This document shows positions 17,122-25,608 of a DNA stretch of 37,496 nt, in pieces. The stretch is taken from contig SVSE01000011.1 of the NCBI GenBank assembly GCA_015064445.1, forward strand, positions 1 to 37,496. Direction: 5' to 3'. A program made the translations under genes and the position numbers. Positions within the stretch are counted from its first letter, which is position 1. Every line of letters starts with the position of its first letter. Below the pieces are notes generated by a model. The model saw only the letters and a list, made by a program, of their open reading frames with translations. It did no database searches and had not been told where the DNA came from. The stretch is from Oscillospiraceae bacterium. Lineage in GTDB: Bacteria > Bacillota > Clostridia > Oscillospirales > CAG-272.

Positions 17122-18294
17122 ATGTCAAAAATTAAGAATTTACACCTTCGTCTTTGTATGTCAAGCGTATTTTGCAGAGTTCTTGATAAGCCACTTTTCA
17201 AAAATCTCGCTCAATACTGTGACGCACAAAGAGAGGACGAGAAAATAAGAGCGTATGCTTCATTTGTGTCCGAAATTTACGAAAACGGTGGCTCTCTTAC
17301 AGACCTTGTATGCCGACTCGTATTCGAGGATGAGAATGTTTACATTAAATCCCGTGCACACGGAAGACAAATAAACGCTCAAATCAAGGAAGCTACAACT
17401 AACGAATTAAAGGTTTTTGAGGAGCTTTCAGCCCTTACACCTGCCGACTTTGCATCTGATATGGGAGTTGACTATGTGTCCCCATTTACCTCAAGGAAGG
17501 TAGACCTTGTAAGACAATATGAAAAGAGAATAAAGGGAATAGGCAAGTACGGATACGGAATTTTCTCCTCATACGGAATGTTCCGACTCTCTGACGATAA
17601 TGAAATTGAGCCTATTGTCAGTGCTGATAAAACCACAATTGAAAAATTCGTTGGCTATGAAAACGAAAGAAATAGCGTTATCGAAAATACAAGAGCCTTT
17701 ATTGCAGGTCGCCCAAGCGCTAACACACTCCTTTGTGGAGATGCTGGCACAGGTAAATCCTCAACCGTTAAGGCTGTTGCAAATATGTTCTTTGACGAGG
17801 GAATCCGTCTTATTGAGATAAGAAAGGACCAGCTTCACTATCTCCCATATGTTATGGGCAAGGTTAGCGAAAATCCTCTCAAATTTATAATCTTTATAGA
17901 TGACCTTTCGTTTAACAAAAACGATGATAATTTCAGCATGCTTAAGGCAGCCCTCGAGGGAAGCGCAAGTGCAAAGGCGCCTAACGCAGTAATCTATGCA
18001 ACCTCAAATCGTAGACACATCATCAAGGAAACCTTTGGTGACCGTGTAGGAGATGATGTCCATAGAAACGACACCTTGCAGGAAAATCTTTCCTTGTCGG
18101 AGCGCTTTGGACTTGTTGTATACTACTCAAAGCCAGACAAAAGGCTTTACCTTGACATCGTGCACGAGCTTGCTAACCGTAACGGTATTGAAATTGACAA
18201 AAACGAGCTTGATGTTAAGGCAGAGGCATTCGCACTTCGTAGAGGAAATCGTAGTGCAAGATGCGCAGAGCAGTTTATTGATAGCTTAATGTGA
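17122..18294 (+). CDS. DUF815-family AAA ATPase
   Basis: The 390 residues form a P-loop ATPase of the DUF815 family, whose cellular role is not established. Walker A is GDAGTGKSS (206-214), Walker B is IIFIDD (256-261), and YATSNRRH (near 294) resembles sensor 1. A helical N-terminal part (1-170) has no recognised domain. GDRVGDDVHRND and LSLSERFGL near 310-335 are family-typical. It begins one base after the leuB stop with only a weak Shine-Dalgarno, so translation is probably coupled to leuB. Its place between leuB and ilvA may hint at a chaperone- or remodelling-like role for pathway enzymes, or may be chance. Nothing suggests a truncation. Confidence 0.85.
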   Translation: MSKIKNLHLRLCMSSVFCRVLDKPLFKNLAQYCDAQREDEKIRAYASFVSEIYENGGSLTDLVCRLVFEDENVYIKSRAHGRQINAQIKEATTNELKVFEELSALTPADFASDMGVDYVSPFTSRKVDLVRQYEKRIKGIGKYGYGIFSSYGMFRLSDDNEIEPIVSADKTTIEKFVGYENERNSVIENTRAFIAGRPSANTLLCGDAGTGKSSTVKAVANMFFDEGIRLIEIRKDQLHYLPYVMGKVSENPLKFIIFIDDLSFNKNDDNFSMLKAALEGSASAKAPNAVIYATSNRRHIIKETFGDRVGDDVHRNDTLQENLSLSERFGLVVYYSKPDKRLYLDIVHELANRNGIEIDKNELDVKAEAFALRRGNRSARCAEQFIDSLM

Positions 18295-18307
18295 AAGGAA
18301 AACAAAA

Positions 18308-19501
18308 ATGTTGACACTTGATAATGTTTATCGCGCAAGTAATGTGCTTAAAAGCGTAGTGCGTAAAACAGATATAATCTATGCTCCAAAGCTTAGAGTG
18401 GGCACAGAGCTTTACCTCAAAACAGAGAACCTTCAAATCACAGGCTCATTTAAGGTAAGAGGCTCTTACTATAAGATGTCCCGTCTTAGCAAGGAGGAAA
18501 GAGAAAGAGGAGTTATCGCTTGCTCTGCGGGAAATCACGCACAGGGTGTTGCTCTTTCTGCTCAAAAGAATGGAATTAAGGCAGTAATTTGTCTGCCTGA
18601 CGGTGCGCCTATTTCTAAAATTGAGGCAACCAAAAGCTATGGCGCAGAGGTTTGTCTTGTAGAGGGCGTATATGATGATGCATACAAAAAGGCTCTCTCA
18701 CTTCGTGATGAAAAGGGCTATACCTTTATTCATCCATTCGATGATGAGGATGTAATCGCAGGACAGGGAACAATCGCGCTCGAAATTGCAGATCAGCTCC
18801 CAGACCTCGATGCTGTTATCGTGCCTATCGGTGGTGGCGGACTTATCTCTGGTATCGCCTACACAATGAAGGCAATAAATCCAAATGTTAAGGTTTATGG
18901 TGTTCAGGCAGCTGGTGCGCCATCAATGCTTAAATCCGTTCAAAATAATAAAATCGAGGAGCTTGATAGCGTTTCTACAATCGCTGATGGTATCGCGGTT
19001 AAAAAGCCAGGTAGCCTCACATACGATATTTGCTCAAAGTATGTCGATGAAATCGTTACAGTAAGTGATGATGAAATCTCCGCAGCAATCCTTGCCTTGA
19101 TGGAACAGCATAAGCTCGTTACCGAGGGCGCTGGAGCAGTTGCAGTTGCAGCAGCTATGTTTGGCAAGCTTGACCTTGAGGGCAAAAAGACCGTATGCCT
19201 TTTGTCAGGAGGTAACATAGATGTTACAATCCTTTCAAGAGTTATTAAGCGTGGACTTTTGATGTCAGGACGCACCTGTCAGCTTATGATTGAGCTTGTT
19301 GACAAGCCAGGTCAGCTTAAAAATGTATCAAGAATTATCGCAGACCTCGGTGGAAATGTAATCTCTGTTCATCACGAGAGAGCAAACGAGGGCTCTAATG
19401 TAAACGGATGCTATTTGCGTATCGTTCTTGAAACAAGAAATTATGAGCATATTGCTGAAATCGAGCAGGCGCTTCGCGACTTCGGCTTTAAGCTTCTTTA
19501 A
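18308..19501 (+). CDS. ilvA: Threonine ammonia-lyase (threonine dehydratase)
   Basis: It converts threonine to 2-oxobutanoate and ammonia, the entry to isoleucine. This 397-residue PLP enzyme has K49 in GSFKVRG as Schiff-base lysine, SAGNHAQG (73-80) and a glycine-rich GGGG phosphate loop near 175. A single C-terminal ACT-like domain (about 325-397; LVDKPGQLKNVSRIIADLGG) is the arrangement of the short ilvA_1Cterm type, not the two-ACT E. coli IlvA. The location in the ilv operon supports a biosynthetic role over catabolic TdcB. AAAGGA is the Shine-Dalgarno; ridA follows after 11 nt. Confidence 0.93.
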   Translation: MLTLDNVYRASNVLKSVVRKTDIIYAPKLRVGTELYLKTENLQITGSFKVRGSYYKMSRLSKEERERGVIACSAGNHAQGVALSAQKNGIKAVICLPDGAPISKIEATKSYGAEVCLVEGVYDDAYKKALSLRDEKGYTFIHPFDDEDVIAGQGTIALEIADQLPDLDAVIVPIGGGGLISGIAYTMKAINPNVKVYGVQAAGAPSMLKSVQNNKIEELDSVSTIADGIAVKKPGSLTYDICSKYVDEIVTVSDDEISAAILALMEQHKLVTEGAGAVAVAAAMFGKLDLEGKKTVCLLSGGNIDVTILSRVIKRGLLMSGRTCQLMIELVDKPGQLKNVSRIIADLGGNVISVHHERANEGSNVNGCYLRIVLETRNYEHIAEIEQALRDFGFKLL

Positions 19502-19512
19502 GGAGAATTAAA

Positions 19513-19887
19513 ATGAATAAGATTTCTACAAATAAAGCCCCATCTGCTATCGGACCTTACTCACAGGCAGTAGTACATGCAGGGCTCGTATACACATCGG
19601 GACAAATTGCAATCAATCCCGAAACAGGCAATGTTGAGGCAAAGGATATTGTTGGACAAACCGAGCAGGTAATGAAGAACCTCGGTGCAGTTCTTGAGGC
19701 ATCAGGCTCATCCTTTGACAAGGCAATTAAGACAACCTGCTTCCTCGCTGAAATCGCAGACTTTGGCGCATTCAACGAGGTTTATGGCAGATACTTCTCC
19801 TCAAAGCCAGCACGCTCCTGCGTTGCTGTAAAGGATCTCCCAAAGGGCGTTCTTGTTGAGGTTGAGGTAATCGCAATCGTAGACTAA
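19513..19887 (+). CDS. ridA: RidA family reactive-enamine/imine deaminase
   Basis: RidA hydrolyses the enamine/imine intermediates released by PLP dehydratases such as IlvA, protecting other PLP enzymes from 2-aminoacrylate. The 124 residues are full length for this trimeric fold. They show IGPYSQAV (13-20), SGQIAINP (29-36) and the key arginine R101 in KPARSCVAVKDLPKG. Its position right behind ilvA matches its known job. It is the last gene of the operon. Confidence 0.95.
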   Translation: MNKISTNKAPSAIGPYSQAVVHAGLVYTSGQIAINPETGNVEAKDIVGQTEQVMKNLGAVLEASGSSFDKAIKTTCFLAEIADFGAFNEVYGRYFSSKPARSCVAVKDLPKGVLVEVEVIAIVD

Positions 19888-19892
19888 TAGCT

Positions 19893-19920
19893 AACGGATA
19901 TGCGCTCGCATATCCGTTTG
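19893..19920 (+). terminator. Terminator of the ilv-leu operon
   Basis: A perfect 12-bp stem AACGGATATGCG/CGCATATCCGTT (19893-19904 with 19907-19918) begins 6 nt after the ridA stop. The T-run is short (TTT, then GGCAGTTTT), so termination may be partial. Confidence 0.6.
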
Positions 19921-19967
19921 GCAGTTTTAAAGCTTATATAAATATATAAAAAATTCTTAAAAAGCAC

Positions 19968-19996
19968 TTGACAACACATTAAAACAGTAGTATAAT
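19968..19996 (+). promoter_or_regulatory. Consensus promoter of the histidine operon
   Basis: TTGACA (19968-19973), a 17-nt spacer and TATAAT (19991-19996) match the consensus exactly. So strong a promoter in front of a biosynthetic operon implies repression. The leader to the first gene is only about 30 nt, too short for a T-box or a peptide attenuator. Confidence 0.88.
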
Positions 19997-20006
19997 TTAG
20001 TGTGTT
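19973..20006 (+). promoter_or_regulatory. Inverted repeat across the his promoter, putative operator
   Basis: The arms AACACATTAAA (19973-19983) and TTTAGTGTGTT (19996-20006) are inverted copies with 10 of 11 matches, separated by 12 nt. They begin at the last base of the -35 box and span the -10 box and start site, where a repressor would block RNA polymerase. The TrpR-like regulator encoded next is the obvious candidate to bind it; this is inference. Confidence 0.5.
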
Positions 20007-20029
20007 AAAGTGATAAAGTGATAAAGCGA
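20006..20029 (+). repeat. Three tandem 8-bp repeats in the his leader
   Basis: TAAAGTGA, TAAAGTGA and TAAAGCGA follow one another without gaps (20006-20013, 20014-20021, 20022-20029). The preceding 8 nt TAGTGTGT look like a diverged fourth copy. They lie from about the transcription start to the Shine-Dalgarno of the first his-operon gene. Confidence 0.6.
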
Positions 20030-20036
20030 GGACGAA

Positions 20037-20333
20037 ATGAAAAAATTACACACCAAAGAGGTAGATACACTATTTGAGGCAATTCTTTCGCTCGAAAGCG
20101 TAGAGGAGTGCTATAGCTTTTTCGAGGATGTATGCACAATTCGTGAAATTCTTGATATAGCGCAAAGACTCAAGGCTGCAAAGATGCTCAAGGATGGCGA
20201 AAACTATGCCGTAATTAGTCGTGAAACAGGAATGAGCACAGCGACAATCAGCCGTGTAAGCAAATGCCTTGAATACGGAGACGGTGGATACGAGCTCGCG
20301 CTTGAACGCCTTGCAAGGAAGGAAAATAAATAA
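20037..20333 (+). CDS. TrpR/YerC-family regulator, probable his operon repressor
   Basis: This 98-residue all-helical protein belongs to the TrpR-like YerC/YecD family. The helix-turn-helix spans about 56-78, with the second helix in GMSTATISRVSKCLEY. The N-terminal helices (5-50) form the dimer core as in TrpR. Members beside his genes in Bacillota have been proposed as histidine regulators (HisR-type), and as first gene of this operon it probably controls its own transcription; the effector (histidine or tRNA) cannot be seen. GAGGAC is the Shine-Dalgarno. Its TAA stop shares one base with the hisZ ATG. Confidence 0.87.
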   Translation: MKKLHTKEVDTLFEAILSLESVEECYSFFEDVCTIREILDIAQRLKAAKMLKDGENYAVISRETGMSTATISRVSKCLEYGDGGYELALERLARKENK

Positions 20334-21430
20334 TGAATAAAGAGCTTTTTAAGAACGAGGAGAAGGCGATATTTACGCTTCGCGCCCTCTATAAGCAATA
20401 TGGATATTTGCCATTTAAGATGAGCAAATTTGAGGAATATGACCTTTATGTTCAAAACAAGGACTTCCTTGTAAGCGACAGAGTCATTACCTTTAATGAT
20501 ACAAACGGAAAGCTTTTGGCGCTAAAGCCCGATGTAACGCTTTCTATAATCAAAAATACAGCCTTTGAGAGTGGCTGTAAGCAAAAGGTTTATTATAACG
20601 AGAATGTATATCGTGTATCTCCATCAACACATCAGTTTAAGGAGATTATGCAGACAGGCCTTGAATGTATAGGCGACATCGACCTATACGACATTTTCGA
20701 GGTTGTTTATCTTGGCGCAAAGAGCCTTGCGTGCGTTTCCGAGGATTTTTCTCTTGATGTTTCCGATATGGCAATCCTCTCGGCAATCCTTGATGGCGTA
20801 AGCGATGATGAAATGTTCAAAAAGGAGATAACAAGGCTTATTTCCGAGAAGAACAGACACGAGGCAATTGCACTTTGCAAAAAATATGCTCTTGATGATG
20901 AAAGCATAGATGCGCTTGTTAGCCTTACAGGTATGTATGGCGAAATGTCACGCGTGCTTGAAATGCTTTCTCCTATCTGTAAGGGCGAAAAGGCTCAAGT
21001 AGCATATGAAAGACTCAAAGCACTTTGCACACTTCTTTTGAGTACCGAATATGCATCAAAAATCAAGCTTGATTTCTCCTTAGTAAACGATATGAACTAC
21101 TATAACGGAATCGTATTTAAGGGCTTCCTTAATGGTATCCCTGAGGGTGTGCTTTCTGGTGGAGAATACGGAACTCTTATGCAAAAAATGGGCAGAAGAG
21201 GTGACGCAATCGGCTTTGCACTTTATCTTGATACTCTTGAAGCGCTTGATAAGAGCACAAGAGATTTTGATGTTGACACACTTCTTATCTATGATGATAA
21301 GACTAATGCATCACGCATAATTGAAGCAAAAAATAATCTTATAGCACAGGGCAAGAGCGTGAGCGCTCAAAGGGCAATCCCACAAAAGCTTCGCTATAAG
21401 GAAGCAATAGATTTGAGGGGGGGCAGATAA
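20333..21430 (+). CDS. hisZ: ATP phosphoribosyltransferase regulatory subunit
   Basis: HisZ is a histidyl-tRNA-synthetase-like protein without charging activity; it forms a complex with the short HisG and confers histidine inhibition. The 365 residues follow the class II synthetase core: KMSKFEEYDLY early on, LALKPDVTLSIIKN (motif-2 region) near 61-74, and a motif-3-like GGEYGTLMQKMGRRGDAIGFAL near 275-296. The C-terminal anticodon-like part is short and atypical, as expected for HisZ and unlike true HisS. It overlaps the regulator gene by one base and abuts hisG directly. Confidence 0.9.
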   Translation: MNKELFKNEEKAIFTLRALYKQYGYLPFKMSKFEEYDLYVQNKDFLVSDRVITFNDTNGKLLALKPDVTLSIIKNTAFESGCKQKVYYNENVYRVSPSTHQFKEIMQTGLECIGDIDLYDIFEVVYLGAKSLACVSEDFSLDVSDMAILSAILDGVSDDEMFKKEITRLISEKNRHEAIALCKKYALDDESIDALVSLTGMYGEMSRVLEMLSPICKGEKAQVAYERLKALCTLLLSTEYASKIKLDFSLVNDMNYYNGIVFKGFLNGIPEGVLSGGEYGTLMQKMGRRGDAIGFALYLDTLEALDKSTRDFDVDTLLIYDDKTNASRIIEAKNNLIAQGKSVSAQRAIPQKLRYKEAIDLRGGR

Positions 21431-22060
21431 ATGATAAATGTAGCTCTTCCAAAGGGACGACTCGGTGAAAAGGTTTATGCAATGTTTGAAAATGCAGGCT
21501 ACGAGTGCCCATCAATTAAAGAAAACAATAGAAAGCTCATCTTCGAAAACGAGGAAAAGGGCATTAGATACTTCTGGGTAAAGCCATCAGATGTATCAAT
21601 ATATGTAGAAAGAGGCGCTGCCGACATAGGCGTTGCAGGCAAGGACATTCTTCTTGAATACTCTCCCGATGTCTATGAGCTTCTTGACCTTAATATGGGC
21701 AAGTGCAGAATGGCAGTTGCGGGAAAAAAGGACTTCTACGATGATAACCAAAAAACCTTAAAGGTTGCAACAAAGTTTGTCAATATCGCAAGAGAATATT
21801 ACGCCTCGAAGTGCCGTGATATCGACATAATTAAGCTTAATGGCTCAATTGAGCTTGCGCCAATTCTCGGTCTTTCCGATGTTATTGTTGATATTGTTGA
21901 AACAGGAACAACCTTAAAGGAAAATGACCTCGATGTCGTTGAAACAATTGTGCCTATCAGCGCACGTCTTATCGCAAATAAGGCAAGCTTCAAGTTCAAG
22001 ACTGAGGAAATTGAAAAAATAGTCGATGGTATGAGGACACAGGTAAAAACCGATGATTAA
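21431..22060 (+). CDS. hisG: ATP phosphoribosyltransferase, short catalytic form
   Basis: It joins ATP and PRPP in the first histidine step. At 209 residues it is the short form lacking the C-terminal regulatory domain, which explains the need for HisZ next door. LPKGRLGEKV opens the protein, KPSDVSIYVERGAADIGVAGKD forms part of the periplasmic-binding-like fold, and IVETGTTLKENDL is the PRPP-binding loop. It starts at the base after the hisZ stop codon and its 3' end overlaps hisD by 8 nt. Confidence 0.95.
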   Translation: MINVALPKGRLGEKVYAMFENAGYECPSIKENNRKLIFENEEKGIRYFWVKPSDVSIYVERGAADIGVAGKDILLEYSPDVYELLDLNMGKCRMAVAGKKDFYDDNQKTLKVATKFVNIAREYYASKCRDIDIIKLNGSIELAPILGLSDVIVDIVETGTTLKENDLDVVETIVPISARLIANKASFKFKTEEIEKIVDGMRTQVKTDD

Positions 22061-23330
22061 GATTTATAAATATGGCGAGGTTTCGAACGAGGAAATATTC
22101 GCCCGTGAAAATATCGCCTCAAATGTAGAGGGAATCGTTTCCGAGATTATCGCAAATGTAGTAAAAAATGGCGACAAGGCTCTTTTTGAATATTGCGAGA
22201 AATTCGACAAGGCAACGCTTGACTCCCTTGAGGTAAGCGAAAAGGAAATCGACGAGGCTTTTGCGAGCGTTGATTCTGAATTTGTCGAGATTATAAAGGA
22301 AGCAGCCGAGAATATTCGCGCATTCCACAAAAAGCAGGCAAAGACAGGCTTTGAGCTTCGTGAGAAGGACGGAGTAGTTACAGGACAAAAGATTATGCCA
22401 ATTGAAAAGGTTGGTCTTTATGTTCCAGGTGGCACGGCTGCATATCCATCTACTGTTTTGATGGACTCAATTCCTGCAAAAATCGCAGGCTGTAGCGAAA
22501 TTGTTATGGTAACTCCACCATCAAAGGACGGAAAGGTAAATCCCGTAATTTTGGCTGCTGCTAAAATCGCAGGCGTTGATAGAATATTCAAAATCGGTGG
22601 CGCACAGGCAGTTGCAGCTCTCGCATACGGTACTGAAAGTGTGCCAAAGGTTGACAAAATCGTAGGCCCTGGTAACGCATTTGTTGCCGAGGCGAAAAAG
22701 CAGGTTTTTGGCAAGGTATCTATTGATATGATTGCAGGACCAAGTGAGATTCTTGTTGTGGCAGACAGCACCTGTAATCCAAAATTCGTTGCAGCCGATT
22801 TGCTCTCACAGGCAGAGCACGATAAGATGGCAAGCGCAGTTTTGGTAACCGATAGCTACGAGCTTGCTAAGAAGGTAAGCGATGAGCTTGAAAGACAAAT
22901 CCCACTTCTTCCAAGAGCAGAAATTGCAAGATGCTCGATTGATAATAACGGAAAAATAATCGTGGCAGAGAATAATTTGCTCCTCGCTATTGATATTGCA
23001 AATGAGATAGCACCAGAGCATCTTGAGCTTTGCGTGGACGAGCCATTTGAGTATCTTGATAAAATCAAGCATGCAGGCTCAATCTTTATGGGCAAGAGCT
23101 GTCCAGAGGCGCTCGGCGACTACTTTGCAGGTCCAAATCATACACTTCCAACAAGTGGTACTGCAAGATTTTCAAGCGCGCTCAGTGTTGACGATTTTGT
23201 TAAAAAATCTCAATATATCTATTATACAAGAGAAGCACTCTCCAAGGTGGCAGATAAGGTAGCCTACTTTGCTAAAAAGGAAGGCCTTGATGCACACGCA
23301 AGAAGTGCAACAATTCGTTTTGAGGAATAA
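22053..23330 (+). CDS. hisD: Histidinol dehydrogenase
   Basis: It oxidises histidinol to histidine in two NAD+-dependent steps with a bound Zn2+. The 425 residues are normal. PIEKVGLYVPGGTAAYPSTV, VDKIVGPGNAFVAEAKKQV, the GPSEILV segment and LLSQAEHDKMASAVLVT hold the substrate and zinc ligands; GPNHTLPTSGTARFSSAL is typical of the C-terminal half. It overlaps hisG by 8 nt, which indicates coupled translation, and hisC starts two bases after its stop. Confidence 0.95.
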   Translation: MIKIYKYGEVSNEEIFARENIASNVEGIVSEIIANVVKNGDKALFEYCEKFDKATLDSLEVSEKEIDEAFASVDSEFVEIIKEAAENIRAFHKKQAKTGFELREKDGVVTGQKIMPIEKVGLYVPGGTAAYPSTVLMDSIPAKIAGCSEIVMVTPPSKDGKVNPVILAAAKIAGVDRIFKIGGAQAVAALAYGTESVPKVDKIVGPGNAFVAEAKKQVFGKVSIDMIAGPSEILVVADSTCNPKFVAADLLSQAEHDKMASAVLVTDSYELAKKVSDELERQIPLLPRAEIARCSIDNNGKIIVAENNLLLAIDIANEIAPEHLELCVDEPFEYLDKIKHAGSIFMGKSCPEALGDYFAGPNHTLPTSGTARFSSALSVDDFVKKSQYIYYTREALSKVADKVAYFAKKEGLDAHARSATIRFEE

Positions 23331-23332
23331 AA

Positions 23333-24400
23333 ATGAGTAGATTTTTCAGCAGTAAATATTCATCTCTTGAGGCTTACACACCAGGTGAACAGCCAAAGGA
23401 TATGAAATACATAAAGCTAAATACAAACGAATCTCCATTCCCACCATCAAAAAAGGTTCTTGATGCAGTGGCAGAGCAGGCGTCACTCCTTCAGCTTTAT
23501 AGCGATCCAGAGTGCACACCACTCGTTGCTAAGTGTGCAGAGCTTTATGGTGTGAAGAAAACACAGGTCCTTATGACCAATGGCTCGGACGAAATACTCA
23601 ATTTTGCGTTTATGGCATTCTGTGATAGCCAAAATCCAATCGTATTTCCCGATATAACCTATGGCTTTTATCCTGTTTTTGCAGAGCTTAATGGCATTCC
23701 GTATGAGCAAATCCCACTAAATGATGACTTCACAATAAATGTGCAGGATTATGTGGGCATTAACAAGAATATTGTTATCGCAAATCCAAATGCTCCAACA
23801 GGAATTGCACTTTCTCTTGACGAAATTGAGAGAATTGTAAGCTCAAATCCTAATAATGTAGTGATAATTGATGAGGCGTATGTTGATTTTGGCGCACAAA
23901 GCGCCGTATGCCTTGTTGATAAATACGATAATCTTATAGTAACTCAAACATTTTCGAAGTCCCGTTCACTTGCTGGTGCAAGACTCGGCTTTGGTATAGC
24001 AAGCGAGGCGCTTATTTGCGATATGAATACAATTAAGTATTCAACAAATCCCTATAATGTCAACAGAATGACAATGATGGCAGGCTATGGTGCACTTTGC
24101 GACAACGATTACTATATGAATAATTGTAAAACAATCGCACAAAATCGCTCTTATACTGAAGGAGCGCTTATCGACCTTGGCTTTGAGGTGCTTCCATCAA
24201 GGGCAAACTTTGTCTTTGCTAAAAGCTCACTCATTTCAGGCGAGGAGCTTTATCGCAAGCTAAAATCGAGAGGAATCCTTGTTCGCCACTTTACAAAGGA
24301 AAGAATTAAGGATTACAACCGTATCACAATAGGCACAATAGAGCAAATGAAGGCGCTTGTTAGTGCAACAGAAGAAATTTTAAAGGAGCTTAAAAAATGA
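23333..24400 (+). CDS. hisC: Histidinol-phosphate aminotransferase
   Basis: This fold-type I PLP enzyme converts imidazole acetol-phosphate to histidinol phosphate. The 355 residues show NTNESPFPPS (30-39), ANPNAPTG (150-157), DEAYVDF (180-186) and the PLP lysine K209 in TFSKSRSLAGARLGFG. Length and motifs agree with HisC; the operon context excludes other class-II aminotransferases. Its end overlaps hisB by four bases (ATGA). Confidence 0.95.
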   Translation: MSRFFSSKYSSLEAYTPGEQPKDMKYIKLNTNESPFPPSKKVLDAVAEQASLLQLYSDPECTPLVAKCAELYGVKKTQVLMTNGSDEILNFAFMAFCDSQNPIVFPDITYGFYPVFAELNGIPYEQIPLNDDFTINVQDYVGINKNIVIANPNAPTGIALSLDEIERIVSSNPNNVVIIDEAYVDFGAQSAVCLVDKYDNLIVTQTFSKSRSLAGARLGFGIASEALICDMNTIKYSTNPYNVNRMTMMAGYGALCDNDYYMNNCKTIAQNRSYTEGALIDLGFEVLPSRANFVFAKSSLISGEELYRKLKSRGILVRHFTKERIKDYNRITIGTIEQMKALVSATEEILKELKK

Positions 24401-24984
24401 GAGTATCCGAGATAGTAAGAAAAACAGGCGAAACTGATATCGCCCTTAAAATAAATCTTGACGGAAGAGGAGCGTCCAATATTGACACAGGCTGTGGCTT
24501 TCTTGACCATATGCTTACACTCTTTGCAAAGCACGCGCGCTATGACCTTGAGGTTAAGTGTGTAGGCGACATAGATGTTGATTACCACCACACCGTCGAG
24601 GATGTCGCTATTTGTCTTGGAAAGGCAATCTATGAGGCGCTCGGCGATAAAAAGGGGATTTGTCGCTATGGCTATATGATTTTGCCAATGGACGAAACAC
24701 TCGTTATGTGCGCACTCGATATCTCAGGCAGAGATTATGTTGGCTACGCTCTTGACATTCCTGCATACAGAGTAGGCGATTTTGATACAGAGCTTGCCGA
24801 GGAATTTTATAGAGCCTTCGCTCGCGAGGCGAAAATCACACTTCATGTAAGAAAAATCACAGGAAGTAACTCTCATCACATAATCGAGGGCTCATTTAAG
24901 GCATTTGCAAGAGCGCTTGCAAAGGCTACAGCAATTGACGAAAAATACGCAAACGAAATCCCTTCAACCAAAGGAGTGCTATAA
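24397..24984 (+). CDS. hisB: Imidazoleglycerol-phosphate dehydratase
   Basis: This Mn2+ enzyme removes water from imidazoleglycerol phosphate. The 195 residues are the monofunctional form without an HAD phosphatase domain, consistent with the separate PHP phosphatase at the operon end. Metal ligands sit in FLDHML (H38), DYHHTVEDV (H64, H65, E68) and near the end in SHHIIEGSFKAFARAL. A four-base overlap joins it to hisC; hisH starts three bases after its stop. Confidence 0.96.
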   Translation: MRVSEIVRKTGETDIALKINLDGRGASNIDTGCGFLDHMLTLFAKHARYDLEVKCVGDIDVDYHHTVEDVAICLGKAIYEALGDKKGICRYGYMILPMDETLVMCALDISGRDYVGYALDIPAYRVGDFDTELAEEFYRAFAREAKITLHVRKITGSNSHHIIEGSFKAFARALAKATAIDEKYANEIPSTKGVL

Positions 24985-24987
24985 TAA

Positions 24988-25608
24988 ATGATAGCCGTAA
25001 TAGATTACGGTGTCGGTAACCTCTTTTCGCTCACATCATCGCTTAAAATGATAGGCGCTAAGAGCATAGTTACCTCAGACCCTAATGAAATTAAAAAAGC
25101 AGACAAGATTATTTTGCCAGGCGTTGGCGCGTTTGGCGATGCAATAAAGAAGCTTCGTGACCTTTCTCTTGATAAGGTTATCATAGAGGAGGCTAAAAAC
25201 GGAAAGCCGATTATGGGAATTTGTCTCGGTATGCAGCTTTTGTTTGAAAAAAGCTACGAATATGGAGAGCACAATGGACTCGGTCTTTTAAAGGGAAGCG
25301 TTGTGCCAATGCAGGGCGTTATCCCAAGCGAGCTTAAAATCCCACATATCGGTTGGAATTCCTTGAATATTAAAAAGGAGCATCCTATTTTCAAGTACAT
25401 AAAGGAAAACGATTATGTTTATTTCGTTCATTCCTATTTTGCAACAAATTGTGAGGACAGTCTTCTTTCTACAACCGAATACGGAGCGACTCTTACAGCC
25501 TCGGTTGCACTTGATAATGTAACAGGCTGTCAGTTCCATCCTGAAAAGAGTGGAGATATAGGACTTTCAATTCTTCGTGCATTTGATGAGTGGGAGGTGG
25601 CAAGATGA
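24988..25608 (+). CDS. hisH: Imidazole glycerol phosphate synthase, glutaminase subunit
   Basis: HisH releases ammonia from glutamine and passes it to HisF. The 206-residue class I amidotransferase has the nucleophile C79 in GICLGMQLLFE and the H184/E186 pair in CQFHPEKSG. GVGAFGDAI (45-53) forms the oxyanion region. Its partner hisF is two genes downstream. The stop overlaps the hisA start (ATGA). Confidence 0.96.
   Translation: MIAVIDYGVGNLFSLTSSLKMIGAKSIVTSDPNEIKKADKIILPGVGAFGDAIKKLRDLSLDKVIIEEAKNGKPIMGICLGMQLLFEKSYEYGEHNGLGLLKGSVVPMQGVIPSELKIPHIGWNSLNIKKEHPIFKYIKENDYVYFVHSYFATNCEDSLLSTTEYGATLTASVALDNVTGCQFHPEKSGDIGLSILRAFDEWEVAR

Noticed and set aside
19974-20036. A histidine-rich leader peptide or His T-box for the his operon.
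   Set aside because: The leader is only about 30 nt and contains no start codon or T-box elements.
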